Source of the DNA: Hyparrhenia diplandra
Taxonomy: Eukaryota > Streptophyta > Magnoliopsida > Poales > Poaceae
Length of the DNA: 64,000 bases
Direction of reading: 5' to 3'
Assembly: GCA_015847255.1 (NCBI GenBank)
Contig: JADLZK010007336.1
Location: 744,001 to 808,000, forward strand
Below are positions 11,831 to 23,675 of the stretch, piece after piece. Under the pieces are notes generated by a model, which was not told the DNA's origin, did no database searches, and saw nothing but the letters and a program-made list of their open reading frames with translations. Numbering within the stretch: position 1 is the stretch's first letter; the number at the start of each line of letters is the position of its first letter. The position numbers and the translations under genes are program-made.

Positions 11831-12547
11831 GCCGTAATAATTATCGTTTTCTCATATCTTTAAATGATGCTATCAATGGAGAACAAATAACAGATGTGGG
11901 ATTAGTGGGTCTAAAAGTGCTAGAGCGAATTCTAATCCCGCTCGGTTCCTGGTCCAAATCCAAATAAGACTCAAACAGTCCGTATAGGATACGTGATCCT
12001 ATACTTAAATACCGGCATAGCCAGATGCACTGCGCCACCGCCTGACGCCAGCAGCATCGTCGCCCAGCTCGGCGCTCGTGCCCTCCGCTCGACGCTTGCG
12101 CTCGCTGGTAGATCCGCCGCTCCGAGCTTGACTCCTCCTTGGCTCCCCGCTCGCGCCGTCCACTACAGCAACCGCCACTCGACTCCGCGTCCGGCGTCCG
12201 TGACCGCGCCAGTCCACCACAGTAAGCGCCGCCGCCAAAGCTCCAAAGATCGGGAAGCGATAGGGTTACGAGTGGTGTGTACGTGGCTATGTGGTGTGTG
12301 CGGGCCTGAGGGGCTTCATATGCTTGGACCCTTGGAGTAGTATGGTGGGCCGTCTAGGTTTCTTGTGTTGGGCCGTTGGCTGAGTGCTTAGGCGCTGGCC
12401 GTCCAGTGTGTGTCTTAATTAGTTCTCAGCGTCATTAGATTAGATTACCATTAGTCTTATAATTCTATAGAACGGAGGGCAAGACCGGCCTACATCATCA
12501 CCAGCCAGCGTTTCCTCTAAAACCTATTCGTCTCTGGTTGTAAATTA
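11831..12547. other. Intergenic region before the Helitron
   Basis: Contains a GC-rich frame at 11993-12340 with low-complexity Ala/Pro/Arg content and no motif. I see no supportable gene. Confidence 0.35.
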
Positions 12548-12926
12548 TCTATACCTACTAATAAAGTAAAGGAGATTTTAGTCCACCAAATTTTTTTCAC
12601 CTTTTTTCTATCTGCATAAGAAGAGTCTCCGCAATCGCATGTTCTTCTGAATGGATTAATTTTGTCTGGCCATGCAAAACGTACAATAAGTCTGATCACG
12701 AATACACCTTTACAATGAGTCCGGTTCGAATACAAGCACGGTCCTTCGGCCATGTACGTTTCCTATCCTATTCTAAATAGGACTCCTATCCTATTCTAAA
12801 TAGGACTCGTGTCTACCATATTAATTAGACATTACACGCCCCTATATATAGAGAGCAAAAGCCAAAAAAATTAAAAAAACATAGTATAGTTTTTTTTTTC
12901 CGTTGTAACGACGGGCATTTTTCTAG
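12548..12926 (+). mobile_element. Non-autonomous Helitron (379 bp)
   Basis: The 5' end is TCTATACCTACTAATAAAG, the usual grass Helitron start. The 3' end is a short hairpin (CCGT 12900-12903 pairing with ACGG 12911-12914), then GGCATTTTT and the terminal CTAG at 12923-12926. It sits between A (12547) and T (12927), matching insertion into an AT dinucleotide with no target duplication. Inside, a 23-bp unit is perfectly repeated in tandem at 12761-12783 and 12784-12806. No Rep/helicase is encoded, so it would depend on an autonomous partner. Confidence 0.85.
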
Positions 12927-14839
12927 TCTATAATAAATAATAACATAATAATGCCGTCGGTAATTTTATAGAAAAAATAAAATAGATCTGATGCTTGCAG
13001 ATTGGCAGAGCATATATATACATAAATAAATAATGGAATTATTTTGAGCAAAAATAAATAATGGCAGTTCGGCACATATGTATCTCGTTTCTTGGAATTG
13101 ATAGAGATTAATATGACATGTACTACCAATATAACCAACTATGGATGTCAATATCTGCAGGCCAGCCGGGGGTAGAGGAGTATTTGGGTGAAACCGATCC
13201 GAGCTATTTGACTGTATAGACGGGACGGTGAATGTAAGAAAGAAAAATCGATTGACGTGACGGTAGTTGGGACGGTGCATTGTGCATGAAGGCAACGTGA
13301 TGGCAGATATTAATTTATTAACCAATAATTTTGTGCATGTCCACACAAAAATTCAAGATTTTATTGTACGCAAGATTTAGGCTCTTTCTTTTATTATTGT
13401 ATCTGTATATATATATAATGGCAGTGGTGGGTAATTTCTTTAATAGTTAAATTAGATCTGACGGTTATACGTAGCTCTGATTGATGGTTTGATGGCCGGA
13501 TGTTTCTAATTAACGTGAGAATTTCTAGTATTTATCTATTTTTCAAGTGCATTTGGTGAGAATTAACGTGGTGCCTCCGTTGGAGCCTCTAATTAGTAAT
13601 AATAAATAAGATAAAATTATTGTGAGGAGACCCCATCGAAGTACTTAGCAGAAAAAATTATGTATATGCCTGTGTTTTTGCTGCAAGGAAAGATTTTTAG
13701 TTCTATTGTGCCTCCCAAAATATTGTTCTAATTTATTTTGTGCACATTATTTTGCCCTCAGCTATCATAGCTTGCCCCGGCATGATTATGTATTCCTTTT
13801 GCCAGCCCCATCGATAAAAGGAAACAAATTTGAGGACTAAATTGAATCAGCATCCTCTTTTCCGGGTTCTCACTTGATTAGTCGGTTGGTGAGAAAGACG
13901 AGACACATAAAGATGCTGTGCACACAGTGGTGCACTGGTGGGAGCGGGTGGAGGAGATGCCGTCATCATTATATCGATGTCATCCACGCGGGATTGATTG
14001 TGTCTTCAGTTGGAGAAAATGATACTAGCTGCTTAGTTTGTTGTTTGCACATTCGGCCATTCATAGTTTGACATAAGAGAATTTAAAATAATGAAGATGA
14101 ACAGCATCATTTCAGCAACCATCCAGTGGACAAATGTAGGCTTTGGATCGGCAACCTCCAATTTATTGCACAAATGTAAGCACAGCACAGGTCACCAATA
14201 TGACAGGGAAAACCCTGAGCAAATACAGTGTGATAATGGTAACAAACATAAACTAGCTACCTCTGTTCACATACTCTGCTCTCATCTATGCCTCCACAAG
14301 CACACACATGACATAACACACCCTCTTCCTCACTCCAAATTCTCTCTAAACTAGAAATTCAGTTCTCGGCGTGCCGATTACACTATTAATTAACACTGGA
14401 AGGCCCTTACAACTGGAGTCAATCACCACAAATTATTTAGGCTCATATATATAGTGGACTTGTTTGCCTACACCAATGCTATGAAACCTAAAACAAACTC
14501 TTGTGACATTACTTACTCAGGTACCACTAGACAACCACAGTTAAAACTAATTTACATTAGCATAGTTGCAATAAATTTTACTCGTATTGATCACAGTTGA
14601 TCATGAGTGGAGGTATTGTTTATTGTTTTTCACACACATACACACAGGCTAGCTCCTTCCTTATTAGGGAATCTTAGCATACAAGAAAAGAAGCCGCGTT
14701 GCTCTCCCTGCCTATTAAGCAGCCAGCAGCATCCGCTTCCTGGGTTTGTCACCCGCCACTGTACCACCATCACATAGCCTCTCCCAAATCACACACACAT
14801 AGCCCTCTCCCTGTGCTTCTCTCGTCGATCTTACCATTG
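12927..14839. other. AT-rich intergenic region
   Basis: No gene recognised. The last ~150 bases (about 14690-14839) look like a promoter and leader for the exon at 14840, with CT-rich sequence before the ATG. Confidence 0.4.
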
Positions 14840-17470
14840 ATGGCGCAACAAGCCCCAGGTGGATATTTTGTTGGAAGGGTGAGATCGCTATCGATTCATT
14901 ATTTGCCTCCAATTTCTGCGGTGTTCAATTTCAAAACTAATACATATAACCAGTTTCTTGTAAATTTTGTCATGTGTAGCCAATAGGTGTGCACTATGAA
15001 ACAACAAACGACGAAGCTAAGAGAGAAGAAAAAGGTAACATTTCTCTTGTGGTGATTACGCTATCGATTCATTATTTGCCTCCAATTTCTGCGGTGTTCA
15101 AATTCAAAACTAATACATATAACCAGTTTCTTGTAAATTTTGTCATGTGTAGCCAATGCTGCCACCCTCCAGAAGCAGTAGTGCCGATGATGAAACAACA
15201 AACGACGAAGCTAAGAGAGAAGAAAAGGTAACATTTCTCTTGTGGTGATTATATAGGCTCTTACGAGCGCCGCCGCCACAGACTGTACCTTCGCCGCACG
15301 CCGGGGGCCGCCCCGCAGGAGCCTCCACCGCCGACCACCTCGACAGTGGCCCCCAGTTCCTCCCCCACGCAAGTCTTGCCCCCAAGCAGCAGCCAGTTCT
15401 TGTCCCCCTCTTCCCCAACTCCAGTCAAGGGAGCGCCGCTGGTCAGATCAGATGTCGCGGCTTCCGTTGAATCCTCCTCCGCAGGCCACAGATCTCCACA
15501 GGATCCCTCCATCCATCCCATCAGCAACTTCGCGTGCCGCTCCAGCCAGGAGATCAAGAACAAGAAGCAATTCGCTGCAACTCCGCTGGACACCATGTGA
15601 GCATATCAGCGTTCTCGGGGTCTTCTCCCAGGGGAGACTCGCCAGTCTTCTCCTAGGGAGACTTGTCGTGGGGAGCAAATGGCAAGCTGAAGCTTCGGAC
15701 GTTCCGCACTGAAGTCCCCTGCCGCTGCCGCCCTGACTCTGCGGACGCGCTCCATTGTTGCGGCGCCTCCATCCCCAATTTCCCAACACCTGCTTCGTCT
15801 CCACATATCACCGTATCTCGCTGATTGTCGCCACGACCTCAGCCTTCGCTCATCCCGTCGTGCCAGCTCAATCTTGTTGCCGTCCCCGCAGGCATAGTTG
15901 GCTAGTTGCTTAGTCGAGAATCCTGCGCTGCTTGCTGGGGCTGCTCCAACCTGCCTGCGCCATCCGTCGGACCGTCACCAACCAAGCCTCGCCTTGTGAG
16001 ACGGGGTCATGCCACCTTTACCGATGCCAGCCAGCGCCACGAAGTCTGTGGATCAAAAGACTAGCTTGCATCGCCGCAAGGATCAATCATCACCACTGCC
16101 TCTTTGTTCACGTACCGTTAGCACGCAAACGCAGCATTGCCTTCAAGACATGGGCTTGGGGAGTTGGGGCATACGCGCCTCGCAAGTGACCACCAAATCA
16201 GCTCCTGCAAGGATTCGTTCGGCTGCATACGTTGCCGCTGCCGCTGCCCTGGACACAGGGAACGGCATTGTCGTCTTCCTTCCACCTCTTTTACTCCATG
16301 GGTCGATTGCTCCTAATTCCTAAAAATATGGAACCTCGGTTTAAAATTTGAAATTCATAAAGGGTAAAATAATACAGTAAAACAACCAAGCTGCACCACC
16401 ATCACCAGCCAGCCTATATTGTTTTCAACATAGAGAACGAAACTCAATGAGATTGACCATAGCTTAGTTGTGATGGAGACTAATGATTTAGTAGTATTGA
16501 ATGCAGAGTCACGAGCCACGTGGTAAAGCCTCATTCTTTGAAAAGCACAATGGAGCGTCAGGAAAGCACCGAACCACGACAGAACAAAAGGTAGCATCAC
16601 TTGTGGCGACTACCACTAGAATTCATATATATTCTTCAATTGAAATATTCTTCACAATGAAAAACAAGTGTAAATGATTATCATTTGTACATAATTTAAA
16701 GATACCATAAAACATGGATATCCATGGACTATTTACCGCGTAGTGAGATGAGAATATGTAGATTGTGGTTTATTACCATCAAATCTGGCTATAGTAAGAA
16801 CATATTTTGTATTATTTGCTACCTACACTCTCTCCATTGTTTCAAAATATAATATGTTTTGGCTTTTTTTTTTAGATACGTAACTTTTTTGGCTTTTGCT
16901 TTTGCTATGCACTTAGATATAGTATATCTAGCTCCATATATATAAGCAACATGTCTATAAAAGTTAAAATGTCTTGTGATTTGGAGCGGGGAGATAATAA
17001 CATTTGGCCCTCATTCTTTTTGTCTTCTGGACGCTGGACAACAGAGGGAACGACGACGCAAGTTGTACGTGATATGGAGCATGTTTGTATCGTTCAGTGG
17101 CCATGCTATTGTGCTTTGTCTCTCTTTTATACATGTACTTGGAGAAGAGACCTCCAACAAGTGGTTAAAGTGGGGGTTGATGAATCTACTTATCCCATCA
17201 CTTCTGTTGGCTGCGATGATTGGCGTACAAAGATTCTTCATCAACCTAGAAGACACATCAATAAACGCGAAGGCAGTGAAGAGGAATAAAACAGTCAATC
17301 TGTTAGTCATGTCATGCTCCAAGATTGTGTACGTTGTGATCAAAGAAGCACCTGGTCCAAACGTCACATTAGGTATCATTGCACATGTTGTCGATTTCAT
17401 GATCGATTTTGGTGGTGCCATTTACCTTTGTCGCAAACTTAGTCAGCTTGACCAAGACTTGCCGATCTAA
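14840..17470 (+). CDS. Unrecognised multi-exon membrane-protein gene, tentative
   Basis: A tentative model. Exon 1 (14840-14878) encodes MAQQAPGGYFVGR and ends at a GTGAGA donor. Two related copies of a small exon follow: 14980-15034 (PIGVHYETTNDEAKREEK) and 15153-15227 (PMLPPSRSSSADDETTN...AKREEK), each between a TGTAG acceptor and a GTAACA donor. Copy two is 75 bases and keeps frame; copy one is 55 bases and does not. A likely terminal exon, within the frame 16976-17470 and perhaps beginning at 17063, encodes hydrophobic segments (SMFVSFSGHAIVLCLSFIHV, GLMNLLIPSLLLAAMIGV, VNLLVMSCSKIVYVVI) and ends LDQDLPI. The sequence between holds a GC-rich insert (about 15258-16320) with unassigned frames. 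I do not recognise the family, and the link between the first and last exons is inferred from proximity only. Confidence 0.4.
14886..15251 (+). repeat. Tandem duplication of an intron end plus exon
   Basis: Sequence starting at 14888 (ctatcgattcattatttgcc) recurs at 15061, and atgaaacaacaaacgacg at 14996 recurs at 15190. The offset changes from 173 to 194 because the second copy has 21 additional bases at the start of its exon. The duplication includes the acceptor site, the exon and the donor site. Confidence 0.9.
15258..16620. other. GC-rich insert in the presumed intron
   Basis: Several overlapping frames (for example 15346-15600 and 15452-15712) are rich in Pro, Ser, Arg and Ala. None shows a domain or repeat terminus I can recognise. 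A captured gene fragment or transposon interior is possible. At about 16590, aaaaggtagcatcacttgtggcgac resembles the donor region of the duplicated exons and may mark a third decayed copy. Confidence 0.25.
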
Positions 17471-18126
17471 TAGTTAAATTGATCGAAGAAGAAGCTGAGA
17501 TTCTCCGGAAATAAATAGTACTACATGAAGAGGCTTAGCTGTACTTTGTAGGATTCGTTTATTTTGCCGCTTCTGGACTTGAGCTCGTGGTTGTAAGTAG
17601 TGATACAGGTTGAGTAGCTGTTTATAAGTAGTATTGTATGGTTTTGGGCTCGGTTTTCCTTATAAACTGGGTCAATTATCCTCTTCTTATTTATTAATAT
17701 AAAAGGCCGAACATAAGTTGTCGGATCTTTCAAAAAGGGGCTTAGCTGTGACATGAATGTCCAAAATTAGTTAGCACGTACAGTGTACTTTGTAGTTGTT
17801 CAATCAGATTATCAGAAAGGGGCCTGTGTGCTTTCTTCAGTGATGTTCAGTCATGGAAGTGGCAACTGACAGAGACTGAGACACTACTGGGATTTTTGTT
17901 TCTTACTGCATAATTCTGTTTGATTGATGATGATTCAGAGTTTCCCATGGTGCATGCAGTTGAAATGAATCTAGTGTGATTCTGGGATTTGCAAGAGCAT
18001 GCATGCATCAAAGTTTTCCCAAAAAAAAATACATACGTCCACTGACCACGCCCCCAGAAATGAATCAATGTAATTCAGTTCAGAAATGGCGGCGCCAGGC
18101 ACCAACAAAACCATTGGAAGGGGACG
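17471..18126. other. Downstream region, no gene seen
   Basis: AT-rich sequence, probably including the 3' untranslated region of the preceding membrane-protein exon and the upstream region of the PPR pseudogene. Confidence 0.4.
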
Positions 18127-20578
18127 ATGCTGCGCGCAAAGGCTTCCTCACCATGGCTGCTCCCCAAAACCGCCATTGCCTCGGCCACTTTCTCCACGCT
18201 AGCCAGCGGCAGCAGCACCGCTGCGACCGTCACTCCCGCCACCACAGACGCCTTCGCCATCGCGAACGCCCTCTCTGCCGCCACCGCCGCGTCGTGTCCC
18301 AGTTCTGCGGCGTTGCCACCGTCCACGTCCACTGGCTCGACGCTCCACGCGTCCGCCATAAAAGCTCGGCGTATCCGCGGACACGTTCACCGCGAACCAC
18401 CTCCTGCTCTACTACGCCAAGCGCGGACACCTGGCGACCGCACTGCACGTGTTCGACGAAACGCCGCGCCGCAATCTCGTCACCTGGACGGCCATGGTGT
18501 CTGCCGCGGCGCGTGGCGGCGCGCCTGACCTGGGGCTCGCGCTCTTCTCCGCCATGGTCAGGAGCGGGTTCTGCCCCAACGAGTTCGCTCTCGCCAGCGC
18601 GCTCTGCGCTTGTTGTCAGTCGGCGGTGGTGACGGCTGATGTCAATCTCGGCTGTTCCCTTCACGGCCTCGCTGTCAAAGCTGGACTGGATGGGAATCCT
18701 TACGTGGGGACCTCCCTAATGCTGGTGTATGCCAAGCACCGGCTTGTCGCTGCTGTGGAGCGAGTGTTTGCAGGAATAGATTCGGTTCCAGAGACGTGGC
18801 GTGCTGGAACGCGATGCTGGAGGGCTATGTCACCAATGGCTGTGGGTATGAGGCAATGAGGTCAGCAGTTCTGATGCATCGTTCTGGAATAGCAGCTGAT
18901 ATGTTCACTTACATCTCGGCTGTCAAGGCTTCCTCGATCACCGATGACTTGAATTTCGGGCGGCAGGTTCATGGTCTTGTCTTGTCATCCATGGCGTGTT
19001 CGAGTCCAACACCTCAGTGATGAACGCACTCATGGATATGTATTCCAAAGCAGGACAGAAGGAAGTTGCCGTTGGTGTCTTTGGTCAGATTCGGTGGAAA
19101 GATACTGTTTCTTGGAACACAATGATATCAGGCCTCGCACACGATGATTATGAGAGGGCAGCTGCGGAATGCTTTGTTGACATGTGACGGTACGGCTGCA
19201 AACCAAACCAAGTTATGTCCTCTGTCATGCTGAGGCTGAGTGGTGCTAAAGGGAGTGCCTCCCTCGGTCTTCAGATCTTTGGACTTGCCTACCGCCATGA
19301 CTACTCAGTCTACTCTGACAATGTTCTTGCAGCGAATGCAGTCATCAACATGCTCTCGCAGTATGGGCTGCACAGCTCTGCTTACAGTTTCTTCTGTAAT
19401 CTTAGTGTCAGAAACATTGTGACATGGAACGAGATGATCATAGGCTGTGCTCTGCACGGCTGTTCTGGAGATGCAATGAGGATCTTCTGCAGCTTGGTTT
19501 GCTTCAGAGCAAGACCGGATGAGTTCACCTATCCAGCTGTTTTATCTGCCTTTCAACAAGATCATGATGCAAGGAACCATGACCAAATCCACACGAGTGT
19601 TCTGAAACAGGGGTTTGCTTCATGCTAGTTTGTGTCGACTCACTTATCAAAGCAAAAGCAGCCCTTGGCTCAGTTCTAGATCCACTGAAAATCATCAAGG
19701 ACGCTGGCAAAATGGATTTAGTGTCATGGGGAGGGGAGTTACCATCTCTGCATTCGTGAAGCATGACTTGGATAAAGAGGCCATTTTCCTTTTCAACTTG
19801 TGCAGAGTTGACAGCCCAGAGGAGCCTGATGAGTTCATTCTGGGTACCATCCTGAATACTTGTGCAAACTCTGCATTGATTAGGCAGTGCAGATGCATCC
19901 ATTCGCTTGTTGTCAGGACAGGGCACAACAAGCACTTCTGTGTGTCCAGTGCTTTGGTTGATGCTTACGCAAAATGCGGTGATATTACTGCTGCCAAAAG
20001 CGCTTTCACTGAAGTTTCATTGGTGACCGAGGACGCCATACTATACAACACCATGCTGACAGCTTATGCTAACCATGGTTTGATCCATGACGTCCTCAGC
20101 CTCTACCAAGATATGACACAGCTCCAATTGGCACCAACACCAGCTACATTTGTTCCTGTCATCTCAGCTTGCAGCCATCTTGGGCTAGTCGAGCAAGGGA
20201 AGCTTCTGTTCAGCTCCATGCTGTATGTGCACAGCATGAATCCAACAAGGGCCAATTACGCAAGCCTAATTGAGCTCCTGGCATGAAGAGGACTCCTGGA
20301 AGAAGCAAAAAGCATTATCGAGGCAATGCCGTTCCAGCCATGGCCTGCAGTATGGAGATCACTGATGAAGCGGTTGTCGGATCCATGGTAATATAGAACT
20401 CAGTCTGCTTACAGCACAACAGATCCTGAGAATGGCGCTAAACAGCGATGGCGCATATGTGTCCCTGTCGCATGTCTACGCTGAAGATGGAGATTGGCGG
20501 TCTGTAGAGGATACCAGGAGGAAGATGGCTGAGAATCAAGTGCAGAAAGCGCAAGGTTACAGCAGTGTATTGCAGTGA
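18127..20578 (+). pseudogene. PLS-type pentatricopeptide repeat (PPR) pseudogene, copy 1
   Basis: Intact members are organellar RNA-binding proteins. The start MLRAKASSPWLLPKTAIAS could be a transit peptide. PPR-type units are clear throughout: NLVTWTAMVSAAARGG, NPYVGTSLMLVYAKH, SVMNALMDMYSKAGQKE, DTVSWNTMISGLAHDD, NIVTWNEMIIGCALHGCSGD, FCVSSALVDAYAKCGD and AILYNTMLTAYANHGLI. An E-type tail follows (AKSIIEAMPFQPWPAVWRSLMK). Lesions include an extra A at about 18361, a missing C near 18783, a 5-base duplication (cttgt) near 18982, an in-frame TGA at 19185, TAG at 19626, TGA at 20284 and another frame change near 20385. With this many breaks it is a true pseudogene. Copies lie at 23377 and 35121. 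Confidence 0.9.
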
Positions 20579-20899
20579 ATGTGAAGATAGTGAATACATT
20601 TTTACAAGCATCTTGATAACAGATAGGCACACTGAAATTAGGCTAGATCAGCTGTTGTTTGGGCATTTGGTGTACAATGCATGCAAATGCGGAAAGGATG
20701 TTGTGTCTGTTTTGTGTGCATTCATAATTTAAGATGAGAGAACTTCAATTATAATGGCAGGTCGCCATAAGCCTTTTCCTCCATGGTTCGAATGTGCCGT
20801 TCATCATGCACAGCACGAACATCCATAGTTCAGTACTTCAATTTATACTTTCTCTGACATGTTAGCTCAGTACTTCAGTGTATGTGTATCCTTCTCTCA

Positions 20900-21520
20900 T
20901 TTTACTTGGTATTTGACCTAAAGTGACGAAGAAACTGGGGGACTGTCACTTCTGGATGGGTCTTATGGGGTAAAAGAGCAATTTCTGAGACTAGGAAGAT
21001 TAAGGTCTCGAATGTCTCACCAATCAGGTTTTGGGAGGATCGTAGGCTGGGGGAGTTCCTTTGAAAGAGGTCTTGGATGTTTCTCAAATCAGGTCTTTGC
21101 TCTAATCTAGAGAGTATATTTAGCATTTGTTTTTCAATTTTGTGATGGCTAAGGTCTTGTGGTGTGCTATGACTGCTATCCATATATATGGTGCTTGGTT
21201 TAAAACCGGCAAGGAGTACACAAAACAATTTTGGTGCTTGCCACAAACAAAATGGGAGAGAATTTAGAAGCTTGTTGCTTATATGGTGATTTTCGGCTTA
21301 GTCGAGGACTTAGTCTAGGTTTACCCTTGTTGTTGTTGTTGTATGGTGGTGTTGTTATGTGTCGTGATGTTGTAATCTTTCTCTCTCCCCTCATGTACTT
21401 CTGCCCTTCAAGGAGCGCGTTTGTATTGGTGCCTTGCACCCTTTCACCCACCGGCTTGCGGAATCTGTGAAATGAAGTAAGTGGGGATCGATTTGATCCC
21501 CGAAATTCCTCAAAAAAATA
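20900..21520 (+). mobile_element. LINE 3' fragment
   Basis: A broken frame carries SHFW-like and PIRFWEDRRLGEFL sequence, typical of the region after the reverse transcriptase of plant LINEs. The 3' end runs through ccccgaaattcctc into an A tract at about 21513-21518. Stops interrupt all frames. Short unassigned flanks lie on either side (20579-20899 and 21521-21789). Confidence 0.6.
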
Positions 21521-21789
21521 TAGGAGCTGCTGCATTGTGTTCTTCGCTTTGGCTCTTACGAGGAATGATTTAGTATTTGACAAATCCAGTCGCAAATCTA
21601 TTTTGCAGGTCGTGTTCAAAGCTACGCACTGGCTGCGGCAGTGTGGGGGTTTGTTTATTTTAAAAAACCTGGTAGTGTGGGCTGTTACAAAGGAGTGAAG
21701 ACAAGAAGAATTTTATTGAAATCTTGCTCGTGGCCTGATTCCTTCTTGAAGCAAGAAGCCGGTTGTTTAATTTCAAAATGATGTCTAGT

Positions 21790-23268
21790 CACTACGGGAA
21801 TCCTGCGCTTTGCGAAAGTGCTCGCCGCACTCGGCAAAGCCCCTTTGCACTCGGCAAAGGCTTTGCCGAAGTGCCGCGCACTCGCAAAGCGCACTCGGCA
21901 AAGAATTACTCGGCAAAAGCATTCTTTGCCGAGTGCCAAGTATCGGGCACTTCGGCAAAGGCTTTGCCGAAAAAAAAACACTTTGGCAAAGAAAAACACT
22001 CGGCAAAGATAAAAGTAAAAAAAAACCAAAAAAATAGCAAAAAAATTTATTTTTTGGAGAGGCCACCATTGACCAGCTACCACTTACCCTCAACCATGAT
22101 CTTTTTTTCCAAGTTTTTCTACACTTTTTCACACTTTGCGGCGAAAGTGGGATTCGACCCACAATCTCTCGCGTGTCTACTACCTTTACCACTGCACTAA
22201 TCGTCATTTGTGTCTAGATTCCGTATTAGCTCCTCATATATTATACTAAATCAGAAATTCAAATTTTTCAAACGACCTCGGATGCAAAAACTTCCTAAAT
22301 AAAAATTGTAGACCTCGAAAAGTTGTGAAACTTTGTAGTTGACAACTTTTTAATTTAAAATCGTTTAGGTCCTCAAAAACTGGTTTGAAAACAGGATTTG
22401 CCGAGTGCCTAAAAAGACACTCGACAAAGAGCCTCTTTGCCGAAAGTGCCTTTTTTTGGCACTCGGCAAAGAATTCTTTGCCCAGTATTTTTTATTTGAC
22501 TTTCGGCAAACAAGGTTTTCAAACCAATTTTTTGAGGCCCCAAACGAGCTTAAATAAAAAGTTGTCAACTACAAAGTTTCATAACTTTTGAGATCTACAT
22601 TTTTCATTTAGGAAGTTTTTCCATCCGAGGTCATTTGAAAAATTCGAATTTTAAATTTGAGAGCGCTTTTTAGACCTAGTTTTGCATGATAAGATGAATT
22701 GAAATCAAAAGTTTTGTACTATAAAGATTCATATCTTTTGGAGACTTACAAAGTTTACTTTGATCATTTATTTGTTTGACAAAATGTTAGTAACATTGTT
22801 CATAAATCTTATTAATCTCTCTTCTAGTTGTAGGAAACTAAGAAAGGATATGAAAGAGATGTAAGTTTTGTGAACAACGTTATTGATGCTTTGTCAAATG
22901 AAGAAATGACCAAAATAAACTTGTAGAGCTTGAGAAGTTATGAAACTTTGTAGTTGAAAACTTTTTATTTAAGCTTCGTTTAAGGCCTCAAAAACTGATT
23001 TGAAAACATGCTTTGCCGAGTGCAAAAAAAGGCACTCGGCAAAAGAGCCGGCAAAGAGCCTCTTTGCCGAGTGCCTTTTGGCTTCGGCAAAAGAATTCTT
23101 TGCCCGAAAGTGTTTTATTTGACACTCGGCAAAGAAGCTTTTTGCCAGTGTTTTTCTTTGCCGAAGTTTTTTTATTTGGCACTCGGCAAATAGGCTCTTT
23201 GCCGAGTGCCCGACGTTTTGCTCTCGGCAAATATTTTTGCACTCGCAAAGAAGCGGATTCCTGTAGTG
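21790..23268. mobile_element. Non-autonomous CACTA (En/Spm-type) transposon, 1479 bp
   Basis: The ends are inverted repeats: CACTACGGGAATCCTGCGCT at the left, and at the right the complement of CACTACAGGAATCCGCTTCT. A 3-base target duplication, AGT, flanks it (21787-21789 and 23269-23271). Both subterminal regions are packed with GGCACTCGGCAAAG-type repeats in both orientations, the presumed transposase binding sites of this grass family. The interior has a large imperfect inverted repeat (about 22265-22390 against 22500-22650) and no transposase. Open frames across it are by-products of the subterminal repeats. Confidence 0.92.
22145..22205 (-). other. tRNA-like segment with pol III boxes inside the CACTA element
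   Basis: On the minus strand TAGTGCAGTGG (22189-22199) fits the box A consensus TRGYNNANNGG exactly. GGGTCGAATCC (22150-22160) matches box B GGTTCGANNCC at all but one position, with tRNA-like spacing of 28 bases. A five-pair T stem (GTGGG/CCCAC) surrounds TCGAAT. I cannot pair an acceptor stem, so this is a tRNA-derived remnant or SINE-like head, not a functional tRNA. Confidence 0.5.
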
Positions 23269-23376
23269 AGTAGTGCGTGAAAGTCATCCCCACTACCACA
23301 CTGGCGATGCACCGCCCATGTACGTTTTTTTTGTACGTTGAAGACCGATGCAACTTTAGCTGAAGTTCCGTGCTTC

Positions 23377-23675
23377 CGAGTGTTTGCAGGCATAGATTCC
23401 GGTTCCAGAGACGTGGCGTGCTGGAAAGCGATGCTGGAGGGCTATGTCACCAATGGCTGTGGGTATGAGGCAATGAGGACAGCAGTTCTGATGCATCGTT
23501 CTGGAATAGCAGCTGACATGTTCACCTACATTTCGGCTGTGAAGGCTTCTTCAATCACCGGTGAGCGGTGACTTGAATTTTGGGCGGCAGGTTCATGGTC
23601 TTGTCATCCATGGCTTGTCCGAGTCCAATACCTCAGTAATGAACGCACTCATGGATATGTATTTGAAAGCAGGAC
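23377..23675 (+). pseudogene. Detached PPR fragment, copy 3
   Basis: About 300 bases matching PPR copy 1 at about 18766-19055, starting at RVFAGIDSGSRDVACWKAML and ending near MDMYLKAG. At the position where copy 1 has lost a base, this fragment still reads in frame (GSRDVACW). It has its own 7-base insertion near 23560 that introduces a stop. A 17-base phrase, tgaagaccgatgcaact, lies just before it (23339-23355) and directly after it (23676-23692). Confidence 0.85.

Noticed and set aside
22145..22205. Functional tRNA gene
   Set aside because: Boxes A and B and a T stem are present, but no acceptor stem can be formed.
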